From: Bacteroidales bacterium UBA1219
GTDB lineage: Bacteria > Bacteroidota > Bacteroidia > Bacteroidales > P3
Direction: 5' to 3'
Length of the DNA stretch: 18,528 nucleotides
Assembly (NCBI GenBank): GCA_002309295.1
Contig: DBXF01000019.1
Coordinates: 4,077-22,604, forward strand
Below, in pieces: positions 6,511 to 13,566 of the stretch. The notes beneath the pieces were generated by a model. It did no database searches and had not been told where the DNA came from. It saw only the letters and a list, made by a program, of their open reading frames with translations. Numbering within the stretch: the first letter of the stretch is position 1; the number at the start of each line of letters is the position of its first letter. A program made the position numbers and the translations under genes.

Positions 6511-6967
6511 GTTTGCGGTTGGATTGCGGAGGGTTGCGGTGCAGGAAATTGATGGGGCACTGGAATTTCTCGAAATAGAAGGAGTCGAGTTTCACACGTT
6601 GGACGCTGTCGAGCATGGCGCGCGACTCCTCGAACTGTGCCAGTATATTGTCCAGCAGGTCGTGCTGGTAGCACACCACTTGGTCCTTGGTGGCTTCGAG
6701 CAGCGAGTCGTTGTCCTTGTTGATGGTAAGCACCAGCAGCTGTGCCTGGCATTGGCGCAGCGAGTCGATGGTGGGTTTCGACTTGGCCTTGTATTTCTCC
6801 TTAATGGCGAGAAAATCTTCGCGTGCCTGGCCTGTAAGCTCCAGCTTGTCGGCGAGGTGCTCGCGTTTGGGACGGTTGCTAAGCAGCATGTAAAGTGTTG
6901 TTATGTTGCTTATTATCAGTAGTGCTATAAGCACCGATATGGTAATTCTTTTCCCTCTTTTGCTCAT
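6488..6967 (-). CDS. Spy/CpxP-like periplasmic stress protein (membrane-anchored)
   Basis: A 159-residue protein with an uncleaved-looking N-terminal TM segment (residues 9-29, ISVLIALLIISNITTLYMLL) and a long helical periplasmic region. That region has the pattern of heavy-metal-resistance/CpxP-like proteins: LELTGQAREDFLAIKEKYK, then DSLRQCQAQLLVL and LLDNILAQFEESRAMLDSVQ. Proteins of this type bind misfolded proteins or metals and modulate envelope stress signalling. The C-terminus ends in a basic tail (SNRKHGRRHSR) that is encoded in the overlap with the NUDIX gene. It follows the one-TM protein by 9 nt, third in the ECF operon; in Bacteroidota such sets commonly include this family. The exact stimulus is unknown. 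Confidence 0.7.
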   Translation of the reverse strand: MSKRGKRITISVLIALLIISNITTLYMLLSNRPKREHLADKLELTGQAREDFLAIKEKYKAKSKPTIDSLRQCQAQLLVLTINKDNDSLLEATKDQVVCYQHDLLDNILAQFEESRAMLDSVQRVKLDSFYFEKFQCPINFLHRNPPQSNRKHGRRHSR

Positions 6968-6976
6968 ATTATTATA

Positions 6977-7267
6977 TTATTGGAGGATTTCGGTGAAATA
7001 ACTTGTCGACTCGCTGATGAAAGTGTCGTCGGTCATGGAGTCGGAGTTGCCTGTGGTAAGCAGCAGTATATTGGTAACAATGAGAGCGAGTATCATTGTC
7101 GAGACCACGCGGATGGCGATTTTCTGGCGTTGCGAGCTGGCAGCGCGGCGCTGTTCTATCTTCTGCATTGTTCCGGCAAACGAGTGTGCTGTGCCTCCCA
7201 TGGCGCTGCAGTCCCGTTCGATGGTGGTTTGCAGGAAGTCGTCGAATTGAATGTCGTTGGTTGTCAT
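6977..7267 (-). CDS. One-TM putative anti-sigma factor
   Basis: A 96-residue protein with a hydrophilic N-terminal part (residues 1-48, basic near the membrane: KIEQRRAASSQRQK), one TM helix (about 49-72, IAIRVVSTMILALIVTNILLL) and a short acidic/serine-rich outer tail. No zinc-binding HxxxCxxC motif is visible, so it is not a classic ZAS anti-sigma factor. The position directly after the sigma gene (15-nt gap) and ahead of a Spy-like gene, with the cytoplasmic-N topology, suggest it regulates the sigma factor. That role is inferred from context. Confidence 0.6.
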   Translation of the reverse strand: MTTNDIQFDDFLQTTIERDCSAMGGTAHSFAGTMQKIEQRRAASSQRQKIAIRVVSTMILALIVTNILLLTTGNSDSMTDDTFISESTSYFTEILQ

Positions 7268-7282
7268 AGTTGCTCCTTTTGT

Positions 7283-7819
7283 TTATATATCATTAGTACC
7301 CATTTTCTTTCGAATATTATTCTTTGCTCTGAAAATCAGCTGCTCCACAGCAGGGAGAGCCACTCCCATTATTTCGGCTATCTCTTTTTGCGGCATCTTC
7401 TCGTAGAAGAACATGGTAAACACCATATTTTGTCGTTTTGGCAGTGCCGCAATAGCTTTGTGCAGTTGTTCTATCTTTTCGTCTTTTTCCTCGTCGTCGT
7501 CCGGTTTGTCGGGTTTTTGCAGCAACGAGGCTTCGAGTCGCGTGAAGATATTGTGCACGCGTTTGTAGCGGAGCAGGTTGTACGATTTGTTCATGGTTAT
7601 GCGATGCAGCCATGTGGACAATTTCGACTCCTGCTTGAAGTTGTATATCGCGTCGTAAACGTCGATAAACACTTCTTGCACAATATCTTCGGCGTCCTCG
7701 GTGTTGTGCACGATACCGTAGCTCAAATACACCAGACGCTGGTGATACTTGTCGTATACCAGTCTGAAAGCTTCGGGATCGTGTTGTTTAAGAGATTCTA
7801 CTAATGTTTTTTCGTCCAT
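7283..7819 (-). CDS. ECF-family RNA polymerase sigma factor
   Basis: A 178-residue sigma-70 family member with only regions 2 and 4, typical of ECF factors. Region 2 (about residues 17-82) shows FRLVYDKYHQRLVYLSY, the EDAEDIVQEVFIDVY segment and the STWLHRITMNKSYNLLR end. Region 4 (about 118-173) has LPKRQNMVFTMFFYEKMPQKEIAEIMG followed by the helix-turn-helix VALPAVEQLIFRAKNNIRKKM. An acidic DDDEEKDEK linker joins them. It heads a five-gene minus-strand operon (sigma, putative anti-sigma, Spy-like, NUDIX, lipoprotein) and probably autoregulates it. No TAnnTTTG element is seen just upstream, which would fit a sigma-specific promoter or read-through from the 7867-8199 gene 47 nt away. Confidence 0.93.
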   Translation of the reverse strand: MDEKTLVESLKQHDPEAFRLVYDKYHQRLVYLSYGIVHNTEDAEDIVQEVFIDVYDAIYNFKQESKLSTWLHRITMNKSYNLLRYKRVHNIFTRLEASLLQKPDKPDDDEEKDEKIEQLHKAIAALPKRQNMVFTMFFYEKMPQKEIAEIMGVALPAVEQLIFRAKNNIRKKMGTNDI

Positions 7820-7866
7820 TCCCGGGAAAGTTGAAACGAAAATTGTTTTTTTAGGTTAAAAATCCC

Positions 7867-8199
7867 TTATTTTTGCACTTTGTTGTCTTTACCAGTAGTT
7901 CCGTTGGCGGTTTTAATGGTAGTGCTGGTGTTGTCTTTCTTACCGGCGCAAGCTTTGTTGCAGTTTGCACTTTCTTTTGCATGGTTGTTGCAGCTATTGT
8001 TGCAACCTTTTACTGTAGTGCCGGTCATATCCTTTTTACCCTGAGCTGCTTGGTTGGCTTTGGGACCTTGGTTGGGTTTAGCAACGGTTGTAGTAGTTGT
8101 TGTGCTTACGCCCGAATTGGTTTTTGTTACTTTTCCTTGTGCAGCAGCTGTTCCAACAAACAGCATAGCCACGGCTGCCATTAAAATAACTTTTTTCAT
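7867..8199 (-). CDS. Small secreted twin-CX3C protein
   Basis: A 110-residue protein with a clear Sec signal peptide (MKKVILMAAVAMLFVGTAAA, cleavage likely before Gln21). The mature part is low in complexity and rich in Thr, Asn, Lys and Gly. It contains two CX3C motifs nine residues apart (C66, C70, C80, C84), a spacing that could form a disulfide-stapled helical hairpin. The flanks are internally repeated: KKDMTGTTVKG and KKDNTSTTIKT bracket the Cys cluster. No family is recognised. It lies 47 nt upstream of the sigma gene and could be co-transcribed, making it a possible envelope-stress partner, but this is unproven. Confidence 0.75.
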   Translation of the reverse strand: MKKVILMAAVAMLFVGTAAAQGKVTKTNSGVSTTTTTTVAKPNQGPKANQAAQGKKDMTGTTVKGCNNSCNNHAKESANCNKACAGKKDNTSTTIKTANGTTGKDNKVQK

Positions 8200-8285
8200 T
8201 TTTTTTAATTTTTAAATTAATAATTTATTGATTTGTCGTTTAATTTATTGAATTCTTACGTTTTAAATTGAAAAAAAATCGGAAA

Positions 8286-8305
8286 TGCCGTTTTTTTCGA
8301 CGGCA
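8286..8305 (-). terminator. Predicted terminator after the carboxyltransferase gene
   Basis: Minus strand: stem TGCCGT...ACGGCA around an A-rich loop, followed within a few bases by a run of eight T (8273-8280). It sits 22 nt past the stop of the OadA/PycB-like gene. Confidence 0.5.
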
Positions 8306-8326
8306 CTCCCGTTTTATTGTTTTCTG

Positions 8327-10117
8327 CTATTGTATCAAAGCCACGATGTCGCCTTTTTTCACTTTCTCGCCCTGTTTGGCGAAGACGTGCATCAGCTTGC
8401 CGCTGAAGAGTGCTGTTACGGGGTCGTTGCCGTAGTAGGCTATCACGTAGCACATGGTGTCGCCTTCCTTGAAAGGTGTCCCGATAGGCGGGTTCATCGA
8501 CTGTTCGTTCATGGTGAGGTCCCAAATGATGGTGCCGTCGGCTTTGGCAGTAACGGGTTTGGCGTCGGGGTACTTGGCCATCATGCGTTCCACTTCGGCC
8601 TGTTTGGCGTCAACAGGTTTGGCGGTAGCGGCGGCTACCGGACCGGCAGCGGCTTTCTGTTTGGCGCGTTCGAGGTCTTCTTCGAATTTTTTCTTGGCCA
8701 CGCCCGACTTATAGTCGCGGTACTGGCGTTCGTGCATAGCCATTTCGAACAGTTCTTCGTCGTCCTGACCGCAGTCCCAGCCTTCTTCTTCCATCATCTT
8801 GCGATATTTGGGCAGTTCGTTGGGGTAGTTGTCCTGCGGTGTGCCGGTAAAGAATTCGAAGCCTTTTTCCTTGGCCAGCTCCACTATTTCGGGTGCGAGG
8901 GTGCCGGGCAGTTTGCCGGTCTTGCCCAGAATCATGTCCCAAGTGTTCTGGTCCATCTGCGAGTAGCGCGGTTTGCCCTGTGCCATCTGCATTATGTTCA
9001 TCAGGGCTATGTTTTTCACATACTGGCTGAAAGGCGTTACCAGCGGCGGGTTGCCAACTTTCGGCCATACGTACTGCACTTCGTTGAAGAGTTCCACCAG
9101 CAGTTCGTCCTCGTTGAGTTCGGGTTTGCCGGCTTTTTTGAGGAACATGTTGATACCTGCGTGTGCGCCCTTGAGGTCGGCCATCATGGAGCCCATCATA
9201 CCGCCGGGGAGACCGCAGCCAACAAGCAGCGAGGTGCTTATCTTGTTTTTCGGGTCGATGAAATAGCCGAGGAAGTCGTCCATGAATTTCTGTGTGAGGC
9301 TGCGTGCCTGCATGTAGGCTTTCATGTTGATTTCCGGCACGTCGAAACCGGCGTCCTTAAGCATGGCCTGGATGGTGATAACGTCGGGGTGAACCATTCC
9401 CCACGACAGAGGTTCCATAGCCACATCGATGATGTCGGCGCCGTTTTTGCACACCTCAAGCACCGAGGCAACCGAGAAACCGGGGCCTGTGTGTCCGTGG
9501 TACTGCACACGGATATGCGGGTATTTCTCTTTGATGCATTTCACCAGTCGGCCTAGCATTACGGGACGTCCCACGCCGGCCATGTCCTTGAGTCCTATCT
9601 CGTCGGCACCGTATTCCACCAGTTTGTCCACCACGCCCATGTAGTATTCCACGGTGTGGATTTCGGAGTAGGTGATGCTAAGGGCGGCCTGCGAGATCTG
9701 GCCTGCGGCTTTGGCGTATTTTATCGAAAGTTCGAGGTTGCGGTGGTCGTTAAGTCCGCAGAAAGAGCGAACAATGTCAACTCCCTGCGCTTTTTTCACC
9801 TTGCACATAAGCTCGCGCACGTCGGCGGGCACGGGGTACATACGCAGACCGTTGAGGGCGCGTTCGAGCATCTGCGTTTTGATGCCCGCTTCGTTGAAAG
9901 GCTTGCACCAAGCGCGCACCGATTTGTTGGGGTTTTCGCCATACAGCAGATTCACCTGTTCCGAGGCGCCGCCGTTGGTCTCTACTCTCGAAAAACAGCC
10001 CATGTCGATGATGACGGGAGCTATCTCCTGCAGCTGGTCGATGCGGGGCACGAACTTACCCGACGACTGCCACATGTCTCTGTAAACCAAACAGAACTCT
10101 ATCTTTCTTTTCTCCAT
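8327..10117 (-). CDS. OadA/PycB-like carboxyltransferase with atypical carrier domain
   Basis: A 596-residue protein related to oxaloacetate decarboxylase alpha / pyruvate carboxylase subunit B. These enzymes move carboxyl groups between a 2-oxoacid and biotin. The TIM-barrel domain (about residues 5-300) has the expected metal and catalytic residues: D14 in YRDMWQS, K177 in GLKDMAG, and H207/H209 in YHGHTGPG. The conserved PycB/OadA C-terminal domain follows (GLPGGMMGS..., NEVQYVWPKVGNPPLVTPFSQYVKN). The last ~70 residues look like a biotinyl/lipoyl domain, but the EAMKM biotinylation site is replaced by YVIAYYGNDP (557-566) with no lysine. A separate carrier protein, or a non-biotin role, is implied. 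Single-gene unit with its own promoter and terminator. The substrate is not set by sequence. Confidence 0.88.
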   Translation of the reverse strand: MEKRKIEFCLVYRDMWQSSGKFVPRIDQLQEIAPVIIDMGCFSRVETNGGASEQVNLLYGENPNKSVRAWCKPFNEAGIKTQMLERALNGLRMYPVPADVRELMCKVKKAQGVDIVRSFCGLNDHRNLELSIKYAKAAGQISQAALSITYSEIHTVEYYMGVVDKLVEYGADEIGLKDMAGVGRPVMLGRLVKCIKEKYPHIRVQYHGHTGPGFSVASVLEVCKNGADIIDVAMEPLSWGMVHPDVITIQAMLKDAGFDVPEINMKAYMQARSLTQKFMDDFLGYFIDPKNKISTSLLVGCGLPGGMMGSMMADLKGAHAGINMFLKKAGKPELNEDELLVELFNEVQYVWPKVGNPPLVTPFSQYVKNIALMNIMQMAQGKPRYSQMDQNTWDMILGKTGKLPGTLAPEIVELAKEKGFEFFTGTPQDNYPNELPKYRKMMEEEGWDCGQDDEELFEMAMHERQYRDYKSGVAKKKFEEDLERAKQKAAAGPVAAATAKPVDAKQAEVERMMAKYPDAKPVTAKADGTIIWDLTMNEQSMNPPIGTPFKEGDTMCYVIAYYGNDPVTALFSGKLMHVFAKQGEKVKKGDIVALIQ

Positions 10118-10273
10118 TTGTTTTGTATGTCTTTTAAATGTTGTAATACTTTAATCGTTGTCGGGAGTGATGTTTTTTCGGTTTCACCCATATTGGCACA
10201 CAATATATAAAATACTGATGCACAATGGTTTAAAGGTGGGGCGTTTTCAAAAAAAACATCCTCTCCCAATTAG

Positions 10274-10305
10274 CAAAGATACGGAAAAAAAATAGAAACT
10301 GCAAC
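10274..10305 (-). promoter_or_regulatory. Predicted promoter of the carboxyltransferase gene
   Basis: Minus strand: -7 TATCTTTG (10274-10281) matches TAnnTTTG; GTTG (10302-10305) lies 20 nt upstream as a near-consensus -33 box. Confidence 0.5.
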
Positions 10306-10411
10306 TTTTTTTTGGATTTTTTGATTTTTGTGGTGGAAAAAAGCGAGTTTTTACCAGTAGCCCTGCAATTTTTAACCTAATTCACTGAATTAATTAATGT
10401 TACAAAAACCA

Positions 10412-10497
10412 TTGTTCGTTTTTCCAACATATTTTTGGCAAATTTTGTCCGTTTTTCCAACATGTTTTTGGTAATTTTTGTCCGTTTTTCCAACTTT
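10412..10497. repeat. Three 33-bp direct repeats
   Basis: CGTTTTTCCAAC begins at 10417, 10450 and 10483, an exact 33-nt period, with the intervening bases also largely conserved (TTTTTGG, AATTTTGTC). On the minus strand the period is in phase with an open 11-residue repeat (VGKTDK...QK), but no start codon or gene context supports translation. Confidence 0.8.
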
Positions 10498-10514
10498 TGC
10501 GGGTGTCGGCAAAA

Positions 10515-10544
10515 AAATCCCCCTTCCGGTGGGGAGGGGGATTT
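10515..10544 (-). terminator. Strong intrinsic terminator of the nine-gene block
   Basis: Minus strand: a GC-rich stem with a run of five C/G pairs (10519-10523 with 10536-10540), extended by further pairs on both sides including one G-T, around a GGTG loop (10528-10531). It runs straight into seven T residues (10511-10517). It lies about 45 nt after the stop of the 10588-11199 gene. Confidence 0.8.
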
Positions 10545-10587
10545 ATAGACACTTGAATGTTACCTCAAAATATTAGGATGCGAAATC

Positions 10588-11199
10588 TCAATAAGATATT
10601 ACAACATTGCTTTTCTGTGGGAAAACTCCTTGCGCAAAATCTTTACACAGTTTATCATCGAATCCCGAGGGCACCAACGTTCCTCTGATGTCTTTATAAG
10701 ACCATGAATATCTATCAAATTGCAAGACTTGAAAATCATTAAAATGAAATGATGGGAATATTGCATCGAATCGGAAAAGACCATTGGTTTCGTCGGCAAT
10801 GATTTTTTGAATTAGGTCATCGTTGTCCTCAACAATTTCACACAACTGTTTCAATTTTTCTGTTTGTTCGTTTTCCTCTCCAAACAGAGCATTTTGCTTC
10901 ATATAAGTGCATAATTGATTCAGCTCTTCGGACATTTTTGCGGCCAAACCATAAACGGAATATAGTTTGATAATGTTTAACAAAGCCAGTTGATGCGTTG
11001 TGTCTTTTTTGTCGTATTGAGGCAAGAATACAGTTTTTGGAGCGGAAAGTGCCATTTCCTGCCAGTTTTTTAGAATGTTAAGGCAAACAGATATTTTTTT
11101 TCGAACAACAGTTGCTTTTGGACTCCATAATTCTCTGTTCTTGGCGCTCAGTCTCGGAGGCTTATTTCCTCCATTTTTGTCTTGTGTTGAATCTTTCAT
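10588..11199 (-). CDS. Hypothetical protein with DSTQDKxGG N-terminal tag
   Basis: A 203-residue soluble-looking protein of unknown family, the last gene before the terminator. The first ~20 residues (MKDSTQDKNGGNKPPRLSAK) match the N-terminus of the adjacent CxxC-repeat protein, and the underlying DNA is 29 of 32 bases identical (11168-11199 versus 12151-12182). After the tag the product is mainly helical, with a Glu/Lys-rich middle (EENEQTEKLKQLCEIVEDNDD) and an aromatic C-terminal half (FRFDAIFPSFHFNDFQVLQFDRY). No signal peptide, TM helix or catalytic motif is visible. The 140-nt gap upstream holds no gene. AT-rich like the rest of the block. Confidence 0.7.
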   Translation of the reverse strand: MKDSTQDKNGGNKPPRLSAKNRELWSPKATVVRKKISVCLNILKNWQEMALSAPKTVFLPQYDKKDTTHQLALLNIIKLYSVYGLAAKMSEELNQLCTYMKQNALFGEENEQTEKLKQLCEIVEDNDDLIQKIIADETNGLFRFDAIFPSFHFNDFQVLQFDRYSWSYKDIRGTLVPSGFDDKLCKDFAQGVFPQKSNVVISY

Positions 11200-11339
11200 G
11201 ATTTTTATAATTTATGGGTTATACTTTTATTTTTTTTATTTCACCCAATCCGCTTTTTTGCCGAGGTCTGTTAAACAAAATAGCGAACAAGATGATTATT
11301 TGAATTTTTGTTTATTTCTCAATAATATTCCAGCGACTT

Positions 11340-12185
11340 TCATGAACCAAGTGCTTTCTCCACATCTTCATCAGAGAATTTCTTTCCACAGCCATCGCAC
11401 AGGAAGGATTCAACGACTTTTTTAGGTGCACCTTGCAAGGATGTGAGTTTGGCACATCCGGAACAATCAAAATTACCGCCGACTTCTTTAGGCGCACCTT
11501 GTAAGGAGGTGAGTTTAGCGCATTTGGAACATTCAAAATGTCCCCCGACTTTTTTAGGTGCTCCCTCCAAAGATGTTAGTTTACCACATTCGGAACAGGA
11601 GAAATCCCACTCGACTTTTTCGGGCGCACCTTGCAATGATGTGAGTTTAGCGCATTCGGAACAATCAAAATTACCCCCGACTTTCTTGGGTGCTCCTTGC
11701 AAGGAGGTGAGATTAGCGCAATGGAAACATTTAAAATCACCCCCGACTTTTTCGGGCGCTCCTTGCAGGGAGGTGAGTTTAGCACATTCGGAACAATTGA
11801 AATCACCCCCGACTTTTTCAGGTGCACCAGCCAAAGAGACGAGTCCTGAGCAATAAGAGCAATTAAAATTTCCTCCGACTTCTTTAGGTGCATTTGCCAA
11901 AGATTTTAATTCGCTGTTTTCACAAATATAATTACCCGACAAATTAAAATTTCCTGATACAACCCCAAAACGATAAGGAATTTCCTTAGGGTTTAGGAGT
12001 TGAATGTTTCCTTTTACATTTATAAAACCATTATTATCTATTTCAAATTTGCCTTGAATCAGGGCATTATTTTTAAGCCATTTTGTAATTTCTTCTTTGG
12101 AATGATGCCCTTTTTCTATATTCTTATTGTTCAGTCCAGAAGGCCCCCTTCCTCCTTTTTTATCTTGTGTTGAATCGTTCATCAT
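11340..12185 (-). CDS. CxxC-ladder leucine-rich repeat-like protein
   Basis: A 281-residue protein dominated by a 22-residue repeat of the form CSxCAKLTSLQGAPKKVGGNFD. CxxC motifs begin at residues 109, 131, 153, 175, 197, 219, 241 and 263, exactly 22 apart, plus a degenerate first unit at residue 88. The LTSLxGAPxxVGGxF core recalls repeat proteins of phages and bacteria that have an Asn where this one has the second Cys. The solenoid would stack 16 Cys, possibly as Zn sites. Residues 1-25 carry the DSTQDKKGG tag shared with the downstream gene. The ATG at 12185 overlaps the TAA of the VWA gene by one base (TAATG); an ATG at 12182 aligns better with the tag of the neighbour. Function unknown. 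Confidence 0.8.
   Translation of the reverse strand: MMNDSTQDKKGGRGPSGLNNKNIEKGHHSKEEITKWLKNNALIQGKFEIDNNGFINVKGNIQLLNPKEIPYRFGVVSGNFNLSGNYICENSELKSLANAPKEVGGNFNCSYCSGLVSLAGAPEKVGGDFNCSECAKLTSLQGAPEKVGGDFKCFHCANLTSLQGAPKKVGGNFDCSECAKLTSLQGAPEKVEWDFSCSECGKLTSLEGAPKKVGGHFECSKCAKLTSLQGAPKEVGGNFDCSGCAKLTSLQGAPKKVVESFLCDGCGKKFSDEDVEKALGS
11388..11924 (-). repeat. 66-bp coding tandem repeat
   Basis: About eight copies of a 66-bp unit encoding the 22-residue CxxC repeat. Neighbouring units differ mainly at third positions and at a few variable residues, and one unit (residues 191-193, EWD) departs from GGD. The period is exact, with no indels. Confidence 0.85.
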
Positions 12186-12844
12186 TATTCTAGTGTAAAA
12201 TTTGCATCTGCTTTAATATATTTAACTTTGTCTTTTATATTTTGGGCTAATTGTCCAAAATTTGTATCTGATTTGTTTGTAACATATATGAAAAGTCCGT
12301 CCAATTTATTAATCAAATCGGCAGCCCTGTCATCCACCACAAACTCACCATCGGTTATTACAATATTCACAAGACTATGCGCAGACTCATTTTTTATAAT
12401 TTCCAACAATTCGTCAAGGCCAAGCCTTTCTCCATCTGTGTCTGGTATCTCTCCCCAATCGCATTTTTTGAGCGAAGTGTTGAATGCCCAAACTTCGGGC
12501 AACACTTTATTTACATTTCTGTCTCGGGCAAAATTGTCAGATTTTTTCAAAGATTCTCCAATTGTATATGCCGCCTTGAAAGAGTTTTTGTTCGATTCTC
12601 CCTCCATGTTACTGGAGATGTCAATAAAGAACGAAACTGATATGTCCATTTTTTCGTTTGTAATGCGGCGTCCGGGATAAATCGATGCGTTGGATTCTGA
12701 CTTCCATACATCACCTCTTCGGGGAACTTTGTATGTGAGTACGGTCTTTCTTTTTAAACCGTTAAGTTTGTTCCTACAGTAATTCATCACAGATCCCTTT
12801 AATTCGGCAAACCACGATGCTTCTATACTATTCGTGCCCATCAT
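12185..12844 (-). CDS. VWA-like domain protein with altered MIDAS
   Basis: A 219-residue protein whose central part fits a von Willebrand factor A domain. ISVSFFIDISSNMEG (residues 68-82) is the first strand and MIDAS loop, LVNIVITDG (158-166) the TDG loop, and GLFIYVTN a later strand. The segment YPGRR just before it recalls the VWA-like DUF2201 family, which often works with MoxR-type ATPases; no such ATPase is in this window. The MIDAS motif reads D75-x-S77-x-N79 instead of DxSxS, so metal binding may be changed. It is stop-start coupled to the CxxC-repeat gene, which suggests the two products act together. Duplicate ATGs lie at 12844 and 12841. Confidence 0.7.
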   Translation of the reverse strand: MMGTNSIEASWFAELKGSVMNYCRNKLNGLKRKTVLTYKVPRRGDVWKSESNASIYPGRRITNEKMDISVSFFIDISSNMEGESNKNSFKAAYTIGESLKKSDNFARDRNVNKVLPEVWAFNTSLKKCDWGEIPDTDGERLGLDELLEIIKNESAHSLVNIVITDGEFVVDDRAADLINKLDGLFIYVTNKSDTNFGQLAQNIKDKVKYIKADANFTLE

Positions 12845-12907
12845 TTTACCTTTTTTGAAATATATACGTTGTTTATTCAGTTGTTGTTGTGAAAGATGTT
12901 TTTACAA

Positions 12908-13243
12908 TTATGAATAAAAAATCAATGAAACAATCAACACCGCGGCCGCTGGGATAAAGAAAAACTGAATGCCGAGACTTATGGCGTTAGAGACTCGGCT
13001 GGCCAGAAGATCCACATTGCTTTTTATCCAAAACCAGCGCGGAGGCACCTCCTCTGCCCAACCGGTAAAGCCTATTATTATCCCTATCACGGCGCTTACG
13101 CCGCCGAGTATGAACGTGGCTTTCTTTTCCAAAAGCACCACATCGGTCCAAGTGTGGCTGTATAGGACAAAACCGAAGTACATAACCCCCGCAATTATTA
13201 CGAACGGGCTAATAATGCGCCAGATGTACAGAAACACTTTCAT
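12908..13243 (-). CDS. Three-TM membrane protein of unknown function
   Basis: A 111-residue hydrophobic protein with three predicted helices: about residues 3-29 (IWRIISPFVIIAGVMYFGFV), 41-63 (KATFILGGVSAVIGIIIGFTG) and 88-111 (ISLGIQFFFIPAAAVLIVSLI). A loop with PPRWFWIKS connects the last two. It overlaps the preceding gene by 4 nt (ATGA), so the pair is translationally coupled. As the only membrane protein in the block it may anchor the other products. No family is recognised. Confidence 0.75.
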   Translation of the reverse strand: MKVFLYIWRIISPFVIIAGVMYFGFVLYSHTWTDVVLLEKKATFILGGVSAVIGIIIGFTGWAEEVPPRWFWIKSNVDLLASRVSNAISLGIQFFFIPAAAVLIVSLIFYS

Positions 13244-13488
13244 TCCGAGTCCTCTTTCTTTACAAAAGTCAAAAACTCGGCTTTCAACGCGCCCGAAATG
13301 CCAAACATGTTGGCATCCACCAATTTGTAGCCTTCGGCAATGTGTTGTGCCACAACGGGGTTTGTCTCGTCATACACGCCGGGTTGCTCGCTGATAACCA
13401 CAATGGCACTGCTGCCATATTCATCTTCGGCCCCCATCACATACAAAGGATATATGCTTACAGCGTATTCTCTAAGTCTTTCGTCCAT
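13240..13488 (-). CDS. Small hypothetical protein coupled to the membrane protein
   Basis: An 82-residue, mildly acidic protein beginning MDERLREYAVSIYPLYVMGAE and ending FLTFVKKEDSE. The pattern of short strands (SSAIVVISEQ) and a helix (NPVVAQHIAEGYKLV) suggests a small alpha/beta domain. Its stop overlaps the start of the three-TM gene by 4 nt, which supports both being real and expressed together. No homologous family is recognised. Confidence 0.65.
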   Translation of the reverse strand: MDERLREYAVSIYPLYVMGAEDEYGSSAIVVISEQPGVYDETNPVVAQHIAEGYKLVDANMFGISGALKAEFLTFVKKEDSE

Positions 13489-13566
13489 TATGTGTTTTGT
13501 CGTTTTTTACTTGGTTCACACAACGCCCTTTCCGAATTGCATTAGCGATAGTTCCTGCATTGATAA

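Larger units (their letters stand above)
10118..10587. other. Intergenic region with promoter, 33-bp repeats and terminator
   Basis: No gene is seen. From left to right it holds a ~150-nt leader of the carboxyltransferase gene, that gene's promoter (10274-10305), an AT-rich stretch, three 33-bp direct repeats (10412-10497) and the terminator of the nine-gene block (10515-10544). Confidence 0.7.

Noticed and set aside
8285..9556. 423-codon plus-strand frame opposite the carboxyltransferase
   Set aside because: Antisense shadow in a GC-rich gene; Phe/His/Val-rich composition without motifs.
10412..10497. CRISPR-like spaced repeats
   Set aside because: Only three units with a constant 33-nt period and no unique spacers; no cas genes in view.
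11443..11856. 137-codon plus-strand frame with repeated peptide
   Set aside because: Antisense shadow of the 66-bp coding repeat; the minus-strand frame has the recognised repeat pattern, start and coupling to the VWA gene.
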